Assembly (NCBI GenBank): GCA_902603945.1
Contig: CACKWP010000006.1
Coordinates: 1-46,472 of the forward strand
DNA length: 46,472 nucleotides
Source of the DNA: an uncultured Pelagibacteraceae bacterium
Lineage (GTDB): Bacteria; Pseudomonadota; Alphaproteobacteria; Pelagibacterales; Pelagibacteraceae
Direction: 5' to 3'
Positions 37,920 to 46,472 of this stretch are shown one piece after another. The notes below the pieces were generated by a model. It was not told the origin of the DNA. It worked only from the letters and a program-made list of their open reading frames with translations, and did not search any database. How positions within the stretch are numbered: position 1 is the first letter of the stretch; every line of letters starts with the position of its first letter. The translations under genes and the position numbers were made by a program.

Positions 37920-39073
37920 TTAAAATAATCCTCGAGGATAGTTTGATATATTTTTGTTAAGTTTTTTAAATCTTTTAAAGACACACATTCATCAATTTTG
38001 TGCATTGTTTTATTAACTAATCCAAATTCTAGGCATGGAGATATTTTTCTGATAAACCTAGCATCCGAAGTACCTCCTGTAGTAGAAAATTTAGGATTTA
38101 TTCCGGTAATTTTTTTGATAATCTTTTTTGCCATAAATATAGTTTTCTCAGGCTTTGTTAAGAAAGACTCCCCGTTTACAATATAATTTATTTTGTAACT
38201 ACATTTATATTTTTTGCTTATGTTTTTAACCAAAATATTAATTTTTTTTTTCAAAGATTTTGAATTATGAATATTATTATACCTTATATTAAATTGAGCT
38301 CTTGCCCTTGCAGGTATTACATTATGCGCTTTATTATCAACGTTTATCGATGTGAACTCTAAATTAGATGGTTGAAAATTTTTATTTCCTTTATCAAGTT
38401 TTTTTTCCTTAAGTTTCTTGCAAATAGCAACTAAAGCATTTATCGGATTATTTGATAGGTGAGGATATGCTATATGCCCTTGGGTACCAGTGATTTCAAT
38501 TTTTCCTGACAGACTTCCTCTTCTACCAATTTTTATCATTTCTCCAAGTATATTCGGATTTGTTGGCTCTCCAACAATACAAAAATCAATCTTTTCTTTT
38601 CTTTTTTTTAAATATTCTACGACTTTTTTAGTTCCATTTATTGCGTATCCCTCTTCATCACCAGTAATTAAAAAGCTTATTGACCCATTAAATTTTTGGT
38701 TTTTTTGTAAAAACTTACTTACAGCTGCTACAAAGCATGCAATTGAGCTCTTCATATCATTAGCTCCTCTTCCGATTAAAAAATTTCTTTTAACTGAAGG
38801 CCTAAAAGGATTAATAGTCCAGTCTTTAATGTTTCCAGGCGGCACGACGTCGGTATGTCCAGCGTAGCAAAGGTTTGGTCCCTTTTTCCCTATGCGTGCA
38901 TAGAGATTTTTTATTGGTTTACTTTTTTTGTCTCTGAATTCTAGTATTTTACAATTGAAACCTAATTTTCTTAATTTTGTACTAAGAAACTTAATTGCTC
39001 CTGCATCTCTAGGAGTGACACTAGGGAATCTGATTAAATCTTTTGATAATTGTAATTCGTTAATTATAGCCAT
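37916..39073 (-). CDS. dapE: succinyl-diaminopimelate desuccinylase
   Basis: 385-residue M20-type zinc hydrolase of lysine/diaminopimelate synthesis, removing succinate from N-succinyl-L,L-DAP. Metal-site segments are YAGHTDVVPPG, GRGANDMKSSIACFVAA and ITGDEEGYAINGT, with a final His in KTMHKIDECVS. It shares one base with dapD upstream and four with the SET gene downstream. DapD and DapE are sequential partners in the succinylase branch, consistent with this order. Confidence 0.96.
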   Translation of the reverse strand: MAIINELQLSKDLIRFPSVTPRDAGAIKFLSTKLRKLGFNCKILEFRDKKSKPIKNLYARIGKKGPNLCYAGHTDVVPPGNIKDWTINPFRPSVKRNFLIGRGANDMKSSIACFVAAVSKFLQKNQKFNGSISFLITGDEEGYAINGTKKVVEYLKKRKEKIDFCIVGEPTNPNILGEMIKIGRRGSLSGKIEITGTQGHIAYPHLSNNPINALVAICKKLKEKKLDKGNKNFQPSNLEFTSINVDNKAHNVIPARARAQFNIRYNNIHNSKSLKKKINILVKNISKKYKCSYKINYIVNGESFLTKPEKTIFMAKKIIKKITGINPKFSTTGGTSDARFIRKISPCLEFGLVNKTMHKIDECVSLKDLKNLTKIYQTILEDYFK

Positions 39074-39900
39074 TAGTCTCTTAGTAAGTCGTTAATAGAG
39101 GTTTTGCTTCTAGTTTTCTCATCAACTTTTTTAACTATAACTACACAATACAGTGAAGGACCATTAGGATTTGATTTGTTAGGTAAACTACCAGGAACCA
39201 CAACTGAATATGCAGGTACTTTTCCGTAATATATTTCTCCACTGTTTCTATCAACTATTTTCGTTGATGCTCCAATGTAAACTCCCATTGAAAGCACAGC
39301 ACCTTCTTCTACCAAAACGCCTTCAGCAATTTCAGATCGAGCACCAATAAAACAATTATCCTCAATTATTACTGGACCAGCTTGCAAGGGTTCTAAAACT
39401 CCTCCGATACCTGCACCTCCGGAAATATGACAATTTTTTCCAACTTGAGCACAAGAGCCAACTGATGCCCAAGTATCAATCATTGTACCCTCATCAACAT
39501 AAGCTCCAAGGTTTACAAAGCTTGGCATTAAAACAACATTTTTAGCAATATACGCTCCTTTTCTTACAACTCCGTTAGGTACATGACGGTACCCAGCTTT
39601 TTTCCATTCTTTCTCTTTCCACTTGACTGTCTTTCCAGGAACTTTGTCATACCAAGTAGTGTAGGGACCTTTACTCATCTCCATTTTATTTATTCTAAAG
39701 CTTAGCAAAATAGCTTTTTTAATCCATTGGTTTACAATCCAATTACCATTTTGTTTGTTTGCCACTCTTATTTTTCCACTGTCAACTAAATTAATAGTTT
39801 CATTAATAGCTTTTATTAATTTTTTATCTGATTTAGGACCTACTTTTTCCTTTTTTTCAAAACTTTCGTTTATAATTTTTTCTAGCTTACCGTAATTCAT
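39073..39900 (-). CDS. dapD: tetrahydrodipicolinate N-succinyltransferase
   Basis: 275-residue left-handed beta-helix acyltransferase using succinyl-CoA on tetrahydrodipicolinate in the lysine/DAP pathway. The hexapeptide region runs about 100-220 ([42 protein letters not shown]). An ideal Shine-Dalgarno (AGGAGA) lies a few bases before its ATG. It overlaps the HAD gene by 14 bases and dapE by one. Length is normal. Confidence 0.97.
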   Translation of the reverse strand: MNYGKLEKIINESFEKKEKVGPKSDKKLIKAINETINLVDSGKIRVANKQNGNWIVNQWIKKAILLSFRINKMEMSKGPYTTWYDKVPGKTVKWKEKEWKKAGYRHVPNGVVRKGAYIAKNVVLMPSFVNLGAYVDEGTMIDTWASVGSCAQVGKNCHISGGAGIGGVLEPLQAGPVIIEDNCFIGARSEIAEGVLVEEGAVLSMGVYIGASTKIVDRNSGEIYYGKVPAYSVVVPGSLPNKSNPNGPSLYCVVIVKKVDEKTRSKTSINDLLRD

Positions 39901-40552
39901 TAATCTCCTTTAAAAATTTTGCCAAATTATCAGTTTTATAATTGATAAATTCTGAGTCAGAATATTTTGCTGCCCAAGGTTCATCATTTTTAATCCAAAC
40001 AGTTTTCATTCCTAATTCGTATGCTGGTTTTAAGTTCCTCGCAATATCTTCGAAGAATATACAATATTGTGGCTCAATTTTGTAATTTTCTACTAATTTT
40101 TTATAAGGTTCTTTCGAAGGTTTCGGAATAAATTCGCAATCTCGTATATCAAAAATTCCATCAAAAAGCTTATCTATTCCTATTCGTTTAGTAACATTGA
40201 GGGCATGCGCTCTAGAGCCATTTGTAAAAATTATTTTTTTGCCATCTAATTTTTTAATTTCGTCCTCCAAATTCTTATCTTTATTTAGAAAACTAAGATC
40301 TACATCATGAACAAATTCTAAAAATTCATCGGCATCTATTTTATGGTGTTTTATCATTCCGTTTAAAGTTGTATTATATTCCTGAAAATAGTTCTTTTGA
40401 ATTTTTCTAGCTTCGTCTAAACTTATACTTAACTTTTCTGAAATAAATTTTGACATTTTTTTATCTACTTGATCAAAAACTTTGGTAGCGCCATCATAAA
40501 GCGTATTGTCTAGGTCAAATAACCAAAATTTTATATCTTTTAAATCTTTCAT
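39887..40552 (-). CDS. HAD-family pyrimidine 5'-nucleotidase-like protein
   Basis: 221-residue haloacid-dehalogenase-type phosphatase. Motif I is FDLDNTLYD (near residue 13), motif II IIFTNGS (near residue 110) and motif [19 protein letters not shown]. Sequence layout fits the pyrimidine 5'-nucleotidase subgroup (SDT1/Phm8-like) common in alphaproteobacteria beside argB and dapD. It overlaps argB by four bases and dapD by 14. The true substrate is unproven; a role as nucleotide house-cleaning phosphatase is likely. Confidence 0.88.
   Translation of the reverse strand: MKDLKDIKFWLFDLDNTLYDGATKVFDQVDKKMSKFISEKLSISLDEARKIQKNYFQEYNTTLNGMIKHHKIDADEFLEFVHDVDLSFLNKDKNLEDEIKKLDGKKIIFTNGSRAHALNVTKRIGIDKLFDGIFDIRDCEFIPKPSKEPYKKLVENYKIEPQYCIFFEDIARNLKPAYELGMKTVWIKNDEPWAAKYSDSEFINYKTDNLAKFLKEINELR
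39904..39909 (-). promoter_or_regulatory. strong ribosome-binding site of dapD
   Basis: Reading the minus strand, AGGAGA sits about 3-4 bases before the dapD ATG (start base 39900), inside the 3' end of the HAD gene. It is one of the clearest Shine-Dalgarno sequences in a window where most starts rely on overlap, and it supports this start. Confidence 0.6.
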
Positions 40553-41418
40553 TCTCTAATCAGTGTTCCAGATCCCTTATCTGAAAAAATTTCGTGTAAA
40601 ATCGAATGGGGTTTTCTTCCATCTAGAATTACTACACCTCTCACTCCATTTTGCACAGCATCTACACAATTTTCTATTTTTGGAATCATACCTCCCTGAA
40701 CAACTTTCCATTTAATTAGATTTTCAAGATCGAAAGGTTTAATTTCTGATATCAATTTCTTCTGATCATCATATACGCCTTCAACATTTGTCATTAATAT
40801 TAGCCTTCTAGACTTAAGTTTTTTTGCAATAGCACTGGCTGCAGTGTCACCATTAATATTATACGCTTGTTCATTCTTTCCTAAACCTAAAGGTGCTATG
40901 ATTGGTATTTTATTTTCATTTAATGCTTTTTGAATTAAACTATCATTTATTTTTTTTGGTATTCCTACAAATCCAAGCTCCTCTCTTTCAGGCTCAACTT
41001 CTATAATGTTGTCAGACTTGGTATGAAACATAGTCACTTGAGAACCTAATTTCTTAAGAGAACTAGATATGTCCTTATTAAAATCAATTAAAACTTCCTC
41101 CACAGTATCAATTATATTTTTATCAGTAACCCTCAAGCCATTAATAAATTTCGATACAATTTTTTTCTTATCTAACTCTCTTTTGATTCTTGGACCGCCT
41201 CCATGAACCACAACCACAGATAAACCCAATCTATTAAGAACATTTATATCTGATATAAAATTATTAAAGACATTTCTGTCTATTAGGACATTGCCGCCAT
41301 ATTTGATTACAATTTTTTCATTTTCATATTTCTTTATGTATTTTTGAACGATATTAATGTCTGGAGCTTTATCAGGCCAAAATTGTTTTATCTCGTCTAG
41401 AGAAATATTTTTTGACAT
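40549..41418 (-). CDS. argB: acetylglutamate kinase
   Basis: 289-residue amino-acid kinase fold enzyme that phosphorylates N-acetyl-L-glutamate in arginine synthesis. Typical segments are IVIKYGGNVLID (the usual Ala-Met pair replaced), VVVVHGGGPRIKREL, GLRVTDKNIIDTVEEVL and the nucleotide-site region NINGDTAASAIAKKLKS. The C-terminus SDKGSGTLI also fits. Its ATG abuts the yidC stop without gap, and the HAD gene follows with a 4-base overlap. Confidence 0.96.
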   Translation of the reverse strand: MSKNISLDEIKQFWPDKAPDINIVQKYIKKYENEKIVIKYGGNVLIDRNVFNNFISDINVLNRLGLSVVVVHGGGPRIKRELDKKKIVSKFINGLRVTDKNIIDTVEEVLIDFNKDISSSLKKLGSQVTMFHTKSDNIIEVEPEREELGFVGIPKKINDSLIQKALNENKIPIIAPLGLGKNEQAYNINGDTAASAIAKKLKSRRLILMTNVEGVYDDQKKLISEIKPFDLENLIKWKVVQGGMIPKIENCVDAVQNGVRGVVILDGRKPHSILHEIFSDKGSGTLIRE

Positions 41419-43101
41419 TTAATTTGTTTTCACAGTCGTTTTTTTAACAATTACATACTGTTGAGCAATTGTGAGAATATTATTTATTGTCCAGTAAACA
41501 ACTAAACCAGAAGGGAAAGAAGCAAGTATGATCGTTAAAAATAATGGAAAGAAAGCAAATATTTTTGCTTGTATAGGATCAGCAGGAGCAGGGTTTAATT
41601 TTTGTTGAACCCACATAGAGGCCCCCATTAATATTGGCCAAATGCCAATAACCAAGAACCCTGGAGGATCCCATGGAATTAGACCAAATAAATTGAATAA
41701 AGAAGTCGGGTCTTGCGCAGACAAGTCTTTTATCCAACCAAAAAATGGCTGATGCCTCATTTCTAAAGAAATAAAAAGCATCTTATAAATTGCAAAAAAG
41801 AATGGAATTTGAATTAAAACTGGCAAGCAGCCTGATGCAGGATTTATTTTTTCTTTCCTATATAACGCCATCATCTCTTGTTGCAATTTAACTTTATCAT
41901 CTTTGTGTAGTTCTTTAAGCCTCATCATCTCAGGTTGAACCGCTTTCATTTTTGCCATTGACCTGAATGAGAAGTTAGCCAGCGGGAAGAAAATAAGTCT
42001 TATAGCAATTGTTAATAGCACTATAGCTGTTCCAAAATTTCCTGAAATTTTAAATAAATAATCTATTACGAAAAATAGAGGTTTTGTGAAAAAGTAGAAC
42101 CATCCCCAGTCTATAACTAGATCAAATTTATTTATATTTTGGTCTGCAGCATACCCGTCAATTGTCTCAACCTCTTTAGCCGCAATAAATAATCTAAGTT
42201 TATTTGACCCAGTTGATAATTTACCAATATTTACCGGTTCATTAATAATATAATTAGCTTTAAATCCATTTTCATAGAGGAACGTGGATTTAAAATTTTT
42301 ACCTGACTCAGGGACAAAGGCAGTCATCCAATATTTATCTGTTATTCCAAGCCAGCCTTCACTAGACTCTCTAACTATTTTTTTTTCTTCCACATCATCA
42401 TAGTCGTCTTCCTTTAATTCATCGTCAAATACGCCGATAAAACCCTCGTGTTGAATGTAAAAATTTTGAATATCATCAGGAATTTTATTTCTCGTCATCT
42501 GTGCATATGGATATAAATCAATAGCTGAATTCGAATTATTTTTTACTTTCTGTGAAATTTTAAATAAATATTTGTCATCTAACTCAATTTTTTTTTCAAA
42601 AGTAACGCCCTCTTGATTGTTCCATTGCAAAATGACAGGAGAGTTGTCACTTAAAATATTATTATCTTTAACTGTCCATTCAGAGTCTTTTGATGGGACT
42701 TTAATTTTATTTCCAATGCTCGTCCAACCTGTTTCAATATAAAAACCGTTTTCCGTATCAGAGGGATTTAGAAAAATAATATTTTTTCCATCTTCAACTT
42801 TTTGCTTGTGTTTTTTAAAAGATATATCGTCAATCAAAGCTCCTTTTAAATTAATTGAACCTACTACACTGTCATTCTCGATTTTAATTCTTTTATTCGA
42901 ATTGATAGACTCTTCTCTAGTAAGTTTTTTTATTATCTGTGGTTGAGTTATTGTTGGTGTAATAGAGTTTTGTTCACCATTTTGCTCTACATTTTGATTA
43001 CTTTGTTGATTAGGAGATTTTTTAGGTGTTCCAAAAAAAGCTTCCCAGAAAAGCAAAACAGACATAGCGAGAGCAATTGCTACAAAAACATTTCTATCCA
43101 T
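41419..43101 (-). CDS. yidC: membrane protein insertase YidC
   Basis: About 560 residues starting [20 protein letters not shown], the standard YidC first transmembrane segment. An open frame extends 51 bases upstream into yidD, but that start would put a basic tail before the helix; I take the ATG ending at 43101, which overlaps yidD by 8 bases. A Gln/Asn-rich linker and the large periplasmic domain (about 60-350) precede the five-helix insertase core. The core shows [11 protein letters not shown] with the conserved Arg and [20 protein letters not shown]. It inserts inner-membrane proteins with or without SecYEG. Confidence 0.97.
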   Translation of the reverse strand: MDRNVFVAIALAMSVLLFWEAFFGTPKKSPNQQSNQNVEQNGEQNSITPTITQPQIIKKLTREESINSNKRIKIENDSVVGSINLKGALIDDISFKKHKQKVEDGKNIIFLNPSDTENGFYIETGWTSIGNKIKVPSKDSEWTVKDNNILSDNSPVILQWNNQEGVTFEKKIELDDKYLFKISQKVKNNSNSAIDLYPYAQMTRNKIPDDIQNFYIQHEGFIGVFDDELKEDDYDDVEEKKIVRESSEGWLGITDKYWMTAFVPESGKNFKSTFLYENGFKANYIINEPVNIGKLSTGSNKLRLFIAAKEVETIDGYAADQNINKFDLVIDWGWFYFFTKPLFFVIDYLFKISGNFGTAIVLLTIAIRLIFFPLANFSFRSMAKMKAVQPEMMRLKELHKDDKVKLQQEMMALYRKEKINPASGCLPVLIQIPFFFAIYKMLFISLEMRHQPFFGWIKDLSAQDPTSLFNLFGLIPWDPPGFLVIGIWPILMGASMWVQQKLNPAPADPIQAKIFAFFPLFLTIILASFPSGLVVYWTINNILTIAQQYVIVKKTTVKTN

Positions 43102-43417
43102 TTTTACTATCCTTTTTATCTTCGTATTTCCATCCAGCCTTTTGTAAGCCATCTACAATTATTTTTAATCTTTCTTGTCTACTAGCATTTTTTGGAATTG
43201 GCACGAAATCTACACCTTGACTGCCGCCGAGTTTCTTAAATGGATGACATTTAAAAATTCTTTTTACCCCTAATTTAATTCCTATTGTTAAACCCTGGGT
43301 TTTAAGTGCTTCAATAAAATACTCTGAACAAGAAGGTAAAAATCTACATCTACTACCTAACAATGGAGAAATTAAATATTGATAAATTTTAATTATGAAA
43401 ATAAGAATATTTGTCAT
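43094..43417 (-). CDS. yidD: membrane protein insertion efficiency factor YidD
   Basis: 107-residue peripheral membrane protein that assists YidC. The signature is [25 protein letters not shown], followed by CHPFKKLGG. The C-terminal ~40 residues are longer than in E. coli and Lys-rich. It follows rnpA after one base and overlaps yidC by 8 bases, the conserved rnpA-yidD-yidC order. Confidence 0.96.
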   Translation of the reverse strand: MTNILIFIIKIYQYLISPLLGSRCRFLPSCSEYFIEALKTQGLTIGIKLGVKRIFKCHPFKKLGGSQGVDFVPIPKNASRQERLKIIVDGLQKAGWKYEDKKDSKNG

Positions 43418-43418
43418 T

Positions 43419-43769
43419 TTATTTCTTTAATTTACTAAAACTTTTCTCCATCATTTGCAAAAGCACATTATGTTTTTGGGCGAAAGTATTAGGCTTACCG
43501 AAAACTATATAAGTGTAATCCTTATTAATTGCACCTCTTTTTTTTACTAATATTTGTACGATAGATTTTAATTTTCTTCTAATTTTGTTTCTTTTGACAG
43601 CATTTCCAATTTTTTTTTTCATTACAAAACTTATTAATAAATTATTTTTTTGTTTAGGTTTAATAAAATTTTTGGCGGCGAATAAAGAGAAATAATCAGT
43701 GTGAAATTTTTTCTCTCTTAAAGCCTTTTTGAATTGGTTGCTTTTTTTTAGACTTTCAAGCTTAACCAT
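43419..43769 (-). CDS. rnpA: ribonuclease P protein component
   Basis: 116-residue basic protein of RNase P, which matures tRNA 5' ends. The RNR-type motif reads [16 protein letters not shown], and the N-terminal [24 protein letters not shown] fits the family. It lies 6 bases after rpmH and one base before yidD. It works with the RNase P RNA, which is not in this window. Confidence 0.95.
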   Translation of the reverse strand: MVKLESLKKSNQFKKALREKKFHTDYFSLFAAKNFIKPKQKNNLLISFVMKKKIGNAVKRNKIRRKLKSIVQILVKKRGAINKDYTYIVFGKPNTFAQKHNVLLQMMEKSFSKLKK

Positions 43770-43775
43770 TAAAAT

Positions 43776-43910
43776 TTATGTTGAAAGAGTTTTTCTTCCT
43801 TTAGCTCTTCTTCGAGCGATGAGCTGTCTTCCTGTTTTTGTGGCCATTCTGGCTCTAAAACCATGTCTTCTTTTTCTGACTAAATTGCTTGGTTGATATG
43901 TTCTTTTCAT
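43776..43910 (-). CDS. rpmH: 50S ribosomal protein L34
   Basis: 44-residue L34. The translation begins [20 protein letters not shown] and ends [11 protein letters not shown], the standard protein with no gaps. It heads the rpmH-rnpA-yidD-yidC cluster on the minus strand and is divergent from the TVP38/DedA-like gene at 43961. Its small size keeps it out of coarse ORF screens. Confidence 0.98.
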   Translation of the reverse strand: MKRTYQPSNLVRKRRHGFRARMATKTGRQLIARRRAKGRKTLST

Positions 43911-43960
43911 AGATATTTTAAGTTATATATTTTAATTGCTGTCTATTGTACAGGTAAATT
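43911..43960. promoter_or_regulatory. divergent rpmH / TVP38-like intergenic region
   Basis: This 50-base gap must hold the promoter for the long rpmH-to-GT2 minus-strand run and one for the TVP38-like gene. The minus strand reads AAAATATATAAC close to rpmH, a possible -10, but no confident -35 is visible. Nothing else was recognised. Confidence 0.3.
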
Positions 43961-44683
43961 ATGAGTAAAAATTTAAAAATATCTTTAGGTGTTTCTTATT
44001 TATTCATTTTAATTATATTCTTGTATTTTATTTATAGGTTCATCGAATTTAGTAGGTTAGATGATTTCTCTTACTACAAAGAGCTCCAATCATCATTAAA
44101 AATTTACATAAGTACTAATATGGTTATTAACTTATTCTATTTTTCTATTTTTGCTATAGTTTGGATTGCACTTCTTGGATTTGGCTCACCAATTTTAATT
44201 ATATCTGGAATATTATTTGGACAGTGGTTTGGAACATTTATTTCTATAATTTCAATTTCTTTTGGGGCGCTAATTTTATATTCAATTGGTAATTTTTTTT
44301 TCAGAGATTTGGTGAAAGAAATTTTAGAAAAAAAATTTGAAAAATATATTCAGCTATTTCAAAAAAACGAATTTTACTATTTTTTTATCTATAGATTCGT
44401 AGGTGGGTTAGGAGTTCCTTTTGGATTACAAAATTTACTTCCTATTTTATTTGGTATGAAAAAATTTAATTACTTTTTTGCGAGTCTTCTTGGATTTATT
44501 CCAAGCTTTTTTATCATGAATACTATTGGTGCAGGATTGAATACGTATGTAGCGCAAGCTAAAACATTTAGTATGATTGAATTTATAATGACACCTGAGA
44601 TTTATCTACCAATATTAATGTTTGCGGTTTTAATGATTTTATCTTTATTGATAAAAAAAAAATTTTTCGATAATGCAAATTAA
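43961..44683 (+). CDS. TVP38/TMEM64 (DedA-like) membrane protein
   Basis: 240-residue inner-membrane protein with about five to six hydrophobic segments. The core motif region reads GSPILIISGILFGQWFGTFIS, then FFIYRFVGGLGVPFGLQNLLP and GFIPSFFIMNTIGAG, matching the SNARE-associated/VTT domain of the TVP38, TMEM64 and DedA families. Relatives act as lipid scramblases/transporters, for example of undecaprenyl phosphate, but the role here is inferred. Its stop lies 11 bases inside the start of the YyaL-like gene, so the two are coupled. Confidence 0.87.
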   Translation: MSKNLKISLGVSYLFILIIFLYFIYRFIEFSRLDDFSYYKELQSSLKIYISTNMVINLFYFSIFAIVWIALLGFGSPILIISGILFGQWFGTFISIISISFGALILYSIGNFFFRDLVKEILEKKFEKYIQLFQKNEFYYFFIYRFVGGLGVPFGLQNLLPILFGMKKFNYFFASLLGFIPSFFIMNTIGAGLNTYVAQAKTFSMIEFIMTPEIYLPILMFAVLMILSLLIKKKFFDNAN

Positions 44684-46409
44684 TAAAAACGTTTTATCAG
44701 ATGATCTGAGTCCATATCTCAAGCAACACAAAGATAACCCAGTCTTTTGGCAAAAATGGAATAAAGAAACTCTAGAATTTGCTAAAATAAATAAAAGACC
44801 TATTTTATTAAGTATTGGATACGCAAGTTGTCATTGGTGCCACGTAATGGCTCATGAAAGTTTTGAAGATGAAGAAACTGCACAAATAATGAATCAATTA
44901 TTTTTAAATATAAAAGTTGATAGAGAAGAAAGACCAGATTTGGATTTTGTTTTTCAAAGTTCGTATCAATTATTTAATCAAACAGGAGGTGGTTGGCCAC
45001 TAACTATGTTTTTAGATGAGAATGGAGTTCCGTTTATGGGTGGCACTTATTTTCCAAAAGAGTCGAAACACGGGTTACCTTCATTTAAAGAGGTGCTTGT
45101 GAAGGTTTCAGAGGCATATAAAACTGAGAGAGAAAATATAATCAAACAAAAAAATTTAATAGTTAAAAATTTAGATTTAAAGAAAACCTCTGTTTTGAGT
45201 CAGGACCTCGAGCCTATTTTAGAATTATCGTTAAATTCTCTAGATGCTTCTAGAGGGGGTTATAAAGGTGCACCTAAATTTCCTACATTCAATTTATATG
45301 AAACACTTCTTTATTTTTATAATAAATCAAAAAATAAAAAATATTTAGAACCAGTTGATTTAATTCTAAAACAACTTTGCTCTAAAGGAATTTATGATCA
45401 CGTTGAAGGGGGTATTTCCCGATACACGGTAGATGAAAATTGGATAATACCTCATTTTGAAAAAATGTTGTACGATAATACTCAATTTATTTTACTGCTG
45501 TCAAAATATTGCAAAATTAATACTGAAACTTATTTTAAAAATAAATTGGAGCAGACAATTGAATTCTTAAAAAAAGACTTTATCAATAAAGACGGCTTTC
45601 TTGGCTCGGCTTATGATGCCGACAGTGACGGGGTAGAGGGAAAGTATTACGTCTATACTTATGAAGAAATAAAAGGATTAAAAAATATCGAAAGATATTT
45701 TGAAATTAAACCAGAGGGTAATTGGGAAAATAAAATAATTTTAGTTGAAAAAGAAAAACCGACGCATGAAATTTTAAATAAACTTTTAGAATTAAGATCT
45801 AATAGAACAAAACCATTTTTTGATAATAAAACTCAATTAGATTTGAATTGTTTATGGATTAGCTCATTAGTATTTGCCAGCGAGATATTACCAGATAATG
45901 GATATCTCAAATTAGCTGAGGAATTTTTTTCTAAAATTGAAAAAAAATATATAAACAATAAAATCCATCATAGCTATTCTAAAAACATAGTATTTATTGA
46001 AGATTACGCATTTTTAGCTAACGCTCTTAATGATCTTTCAGATAAAACTATGAATTATAAATATAAGGATTTAGCAAAAAAAGTAATTGTTGAGGCTGTA
46101 AGTAAATTCTATTTGGATGATAAAAATATTTTTCAAAAAAATTTAAAAGAGAATAATGACGTTTTTTATAAACCTATTGATATTGGAGACAATACAATAC
46201 CAAATGGCAATGCTATAATGTTAATTAATTTAATCAGATTAGGTATGATGGAGCAAGCTAAAAAATTATCGGTCAGTTTAAATGGATATCTCAATATTTA
46301 TAAAAATCATATGATGACTTCTTTGAAGGCAATAGATTTTTTTAATAATGTTAAAAATGGAAAAAATTGTAATGAACAAGGTTGTGATGTAGATGGTAAA
46401 AAAAATTAA
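44673..46409 (+). CDS. thioredoxin-domain protein, YyaL/SPATA20 family
   Basis: 578-residue protein. The N-terminal thioredoxin-like domain (about 1-165) contains YASCHWCHVMAHESFED with a CxxC pair, then TGGGWPLTMFLDENG and GGTYFPKE, all hallmarks of this family. The rest looks like an alpha/alpha barrel of the type seen in glycosidases and N-acylglucosamine epimerases (YDHVEGGISRYTVDENW, SAYDADSDGVEGKYYVY). It is shorter than the ~690 residues of B. subtilis YyaL, mainly through trimmed later regions. The biochemical role is unknown for the family. It overlaps the TVP38-like gene and the partial ORF at 46393. Confidence 0.9.
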   Translation: MQINKNVLSDDLSPYLKQHKDNPVFWQKWNKETLEFAKINKRPILLSIGYASCHWCHVMAHESFEDEETAQIMNQLFLNIKVDREERPDLDFVFQSSYQLFNQTGGGWPLTMFLDENGVPFMGGTYFPKESKHGLPSFKEVLVKVSEAYKTERENIIKQKNLIVKNLDLKKTSVLSQDLEPILELSLNSLDASRGGYKGAPKFPTFNLYETLLYFYNKSKNKKYLEPVDLILKQLCSKGIYDHVEGGISRYTVDENWIIPHFEKMLYDNTQFILLLSKYCKINTETYFKNKLEQTIEFLKKDFINKDGFLGSAYDADSDGVEGKYYVYTYEEIKGLKNIERYFEIKPEGNWENKIILVEKEKPTHEILNKLLELRSNRTKPFFDNKTQLDLNCLWISSLVFASEILPDNGYLKLAEEFFSKIEKKYINNKIHHSYSKNIVFIEDYAFLANALNDLSDKTMNYKYKDLAKKVIVEAVSKFYLDDKNIFQKNLKENNDVFYKPIDIGDNTIPNGNAIMLINLIRLGMMEQAKKLSVSLNGYLNIYKNHMMTSLKAIDFFNNVKNGKNCNEQGCDVDGKKN

Positions 46410-46472
46410 TTGGTTATGTTGGTTTGCTTTAGTGATTTTATGGAATTACGGTTTTCCAAATGCAACTCCACT
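46393..46472 (+). CDS. N-terminal fragment of a small membrane protein, cut by window end
   Basis: An ATG 17 bases inside the end of the YyaL-like gene opens a frame that stays open to the window edge (26 full codons). The peptide begins MVKKINWLCWFALVILWNYG, a basic start and a hydrophobic helix, suggesting an inner-membrane protein. The overlap with the preceding gene is typical of this window. I recall small proteobacterial membrane proteins with WNFGFPNA-like segments but cannot name the family with certainty. Confidence 0.6.
   Translation, partial: MVKKINWLCWFALVILWNYGFPNATP

Noticed and set aside
43102-43152. Upstream extension of yidC starting MAYKRLDGN
   Set aside because: It lies inside yidD and would put a basic tail before the YidC first membrane helix. 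The ATG ending at 43101 gives the family's normal N-terminus.
1-46472. CRISPR arrays, insertion sequences, phage or toxin-antitoxin genes
   Set aside because: None seen on reading both strands: no regularly spaced direct repeats, transposase or integrase motifs.

Overview
The window looks like the chromosome of a small-genome marine alphaproteobacterium of the SAR11 (Pelagibacterales) type. The DNA is very AT-rich and the proteins are rich in Lys, Asn and Ile. Gaps between genes are mostly 0-60 bases and neighbouring genes often overlap by 1-20 bases. Several gene neighbourhoods are of alphaproteobacterial type: bolA / J-domain protein / cobS / cobT, rpmH-rnpA-yidD-yidC-argB-HAD-dapD-dapE, and def-fmt-truA. 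Lysyl-tRNA synthetase is the class I form. The assignment rests on gene content, order and composition only. No stretch over 300 bases lacks a gene.

Layout. (1) Bases 1-4898 hold the 3' part of gltB and an abutting SDR-like gene; a convergent ABHD10-like hydrolase follows. (2) Bases 5661-15231 form a compact plus-strand block for translation: a GT4 glycosyltransferase, thrS, infC, rpmI, rplT, pheS, pheT and lepA, mostly joined by 1-4 base overlaps. (3) Bases 15231-20026 are an accessory surface segment: glycosyltransferase, methyltransferase, second glycosyltransferase, tRNA-Ser(GGA), then an autotransporter-like protein. (4) Bases 20145-23703 on the minus strand hold trkH, an AmpG-like permease and an NlpC/P60 peptidase, the last two suggesting murein peptide recycling. 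(5) Bases 23797-27314 on the plus strand hold lysK, pyrD, rpmB and a queuosine-precursor transporter. (6) Bases 27311-30601 on the minus strand hold a J-domain protein, cobS and cobT, with bolA divergent from them and aroK-aroB beyond. (7) Bases 32554-36658 on the plus strand hold a 59-residue membrane protein, a large exported protein of unknown role, def, fmt (frameshifted in this sequence) and truA. (8) Bases 36659-43910 on the minus strand run rpmH, rnpA, yidD, yidC, argB, a HAD nucleotidase, dapD, dapE, a SET-domain methyltransferase and a GT2 glycosyltransferase. (9) Bases 43961 to the end hold a TVP38/DedA-like membrane protein, a YyaL/SPATA20-like protein and the start of a small membrane protein.

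Most of the window is housekeeping. The items most worth a second look are the CobS/CobT AAA+/VWA pair with a zinc-finger-like J-domain partner and no cobalamin genes nearby, a SET methyltransferase with a eukaryote-like post-SET cysteine set, the fmt frameshift in a run of seven A, the structured gap at 20027-20144, and the accessory genes flanking tRNA-Ser. I saw no CRISPR array, insertion sequence, prophage or classical defence system.
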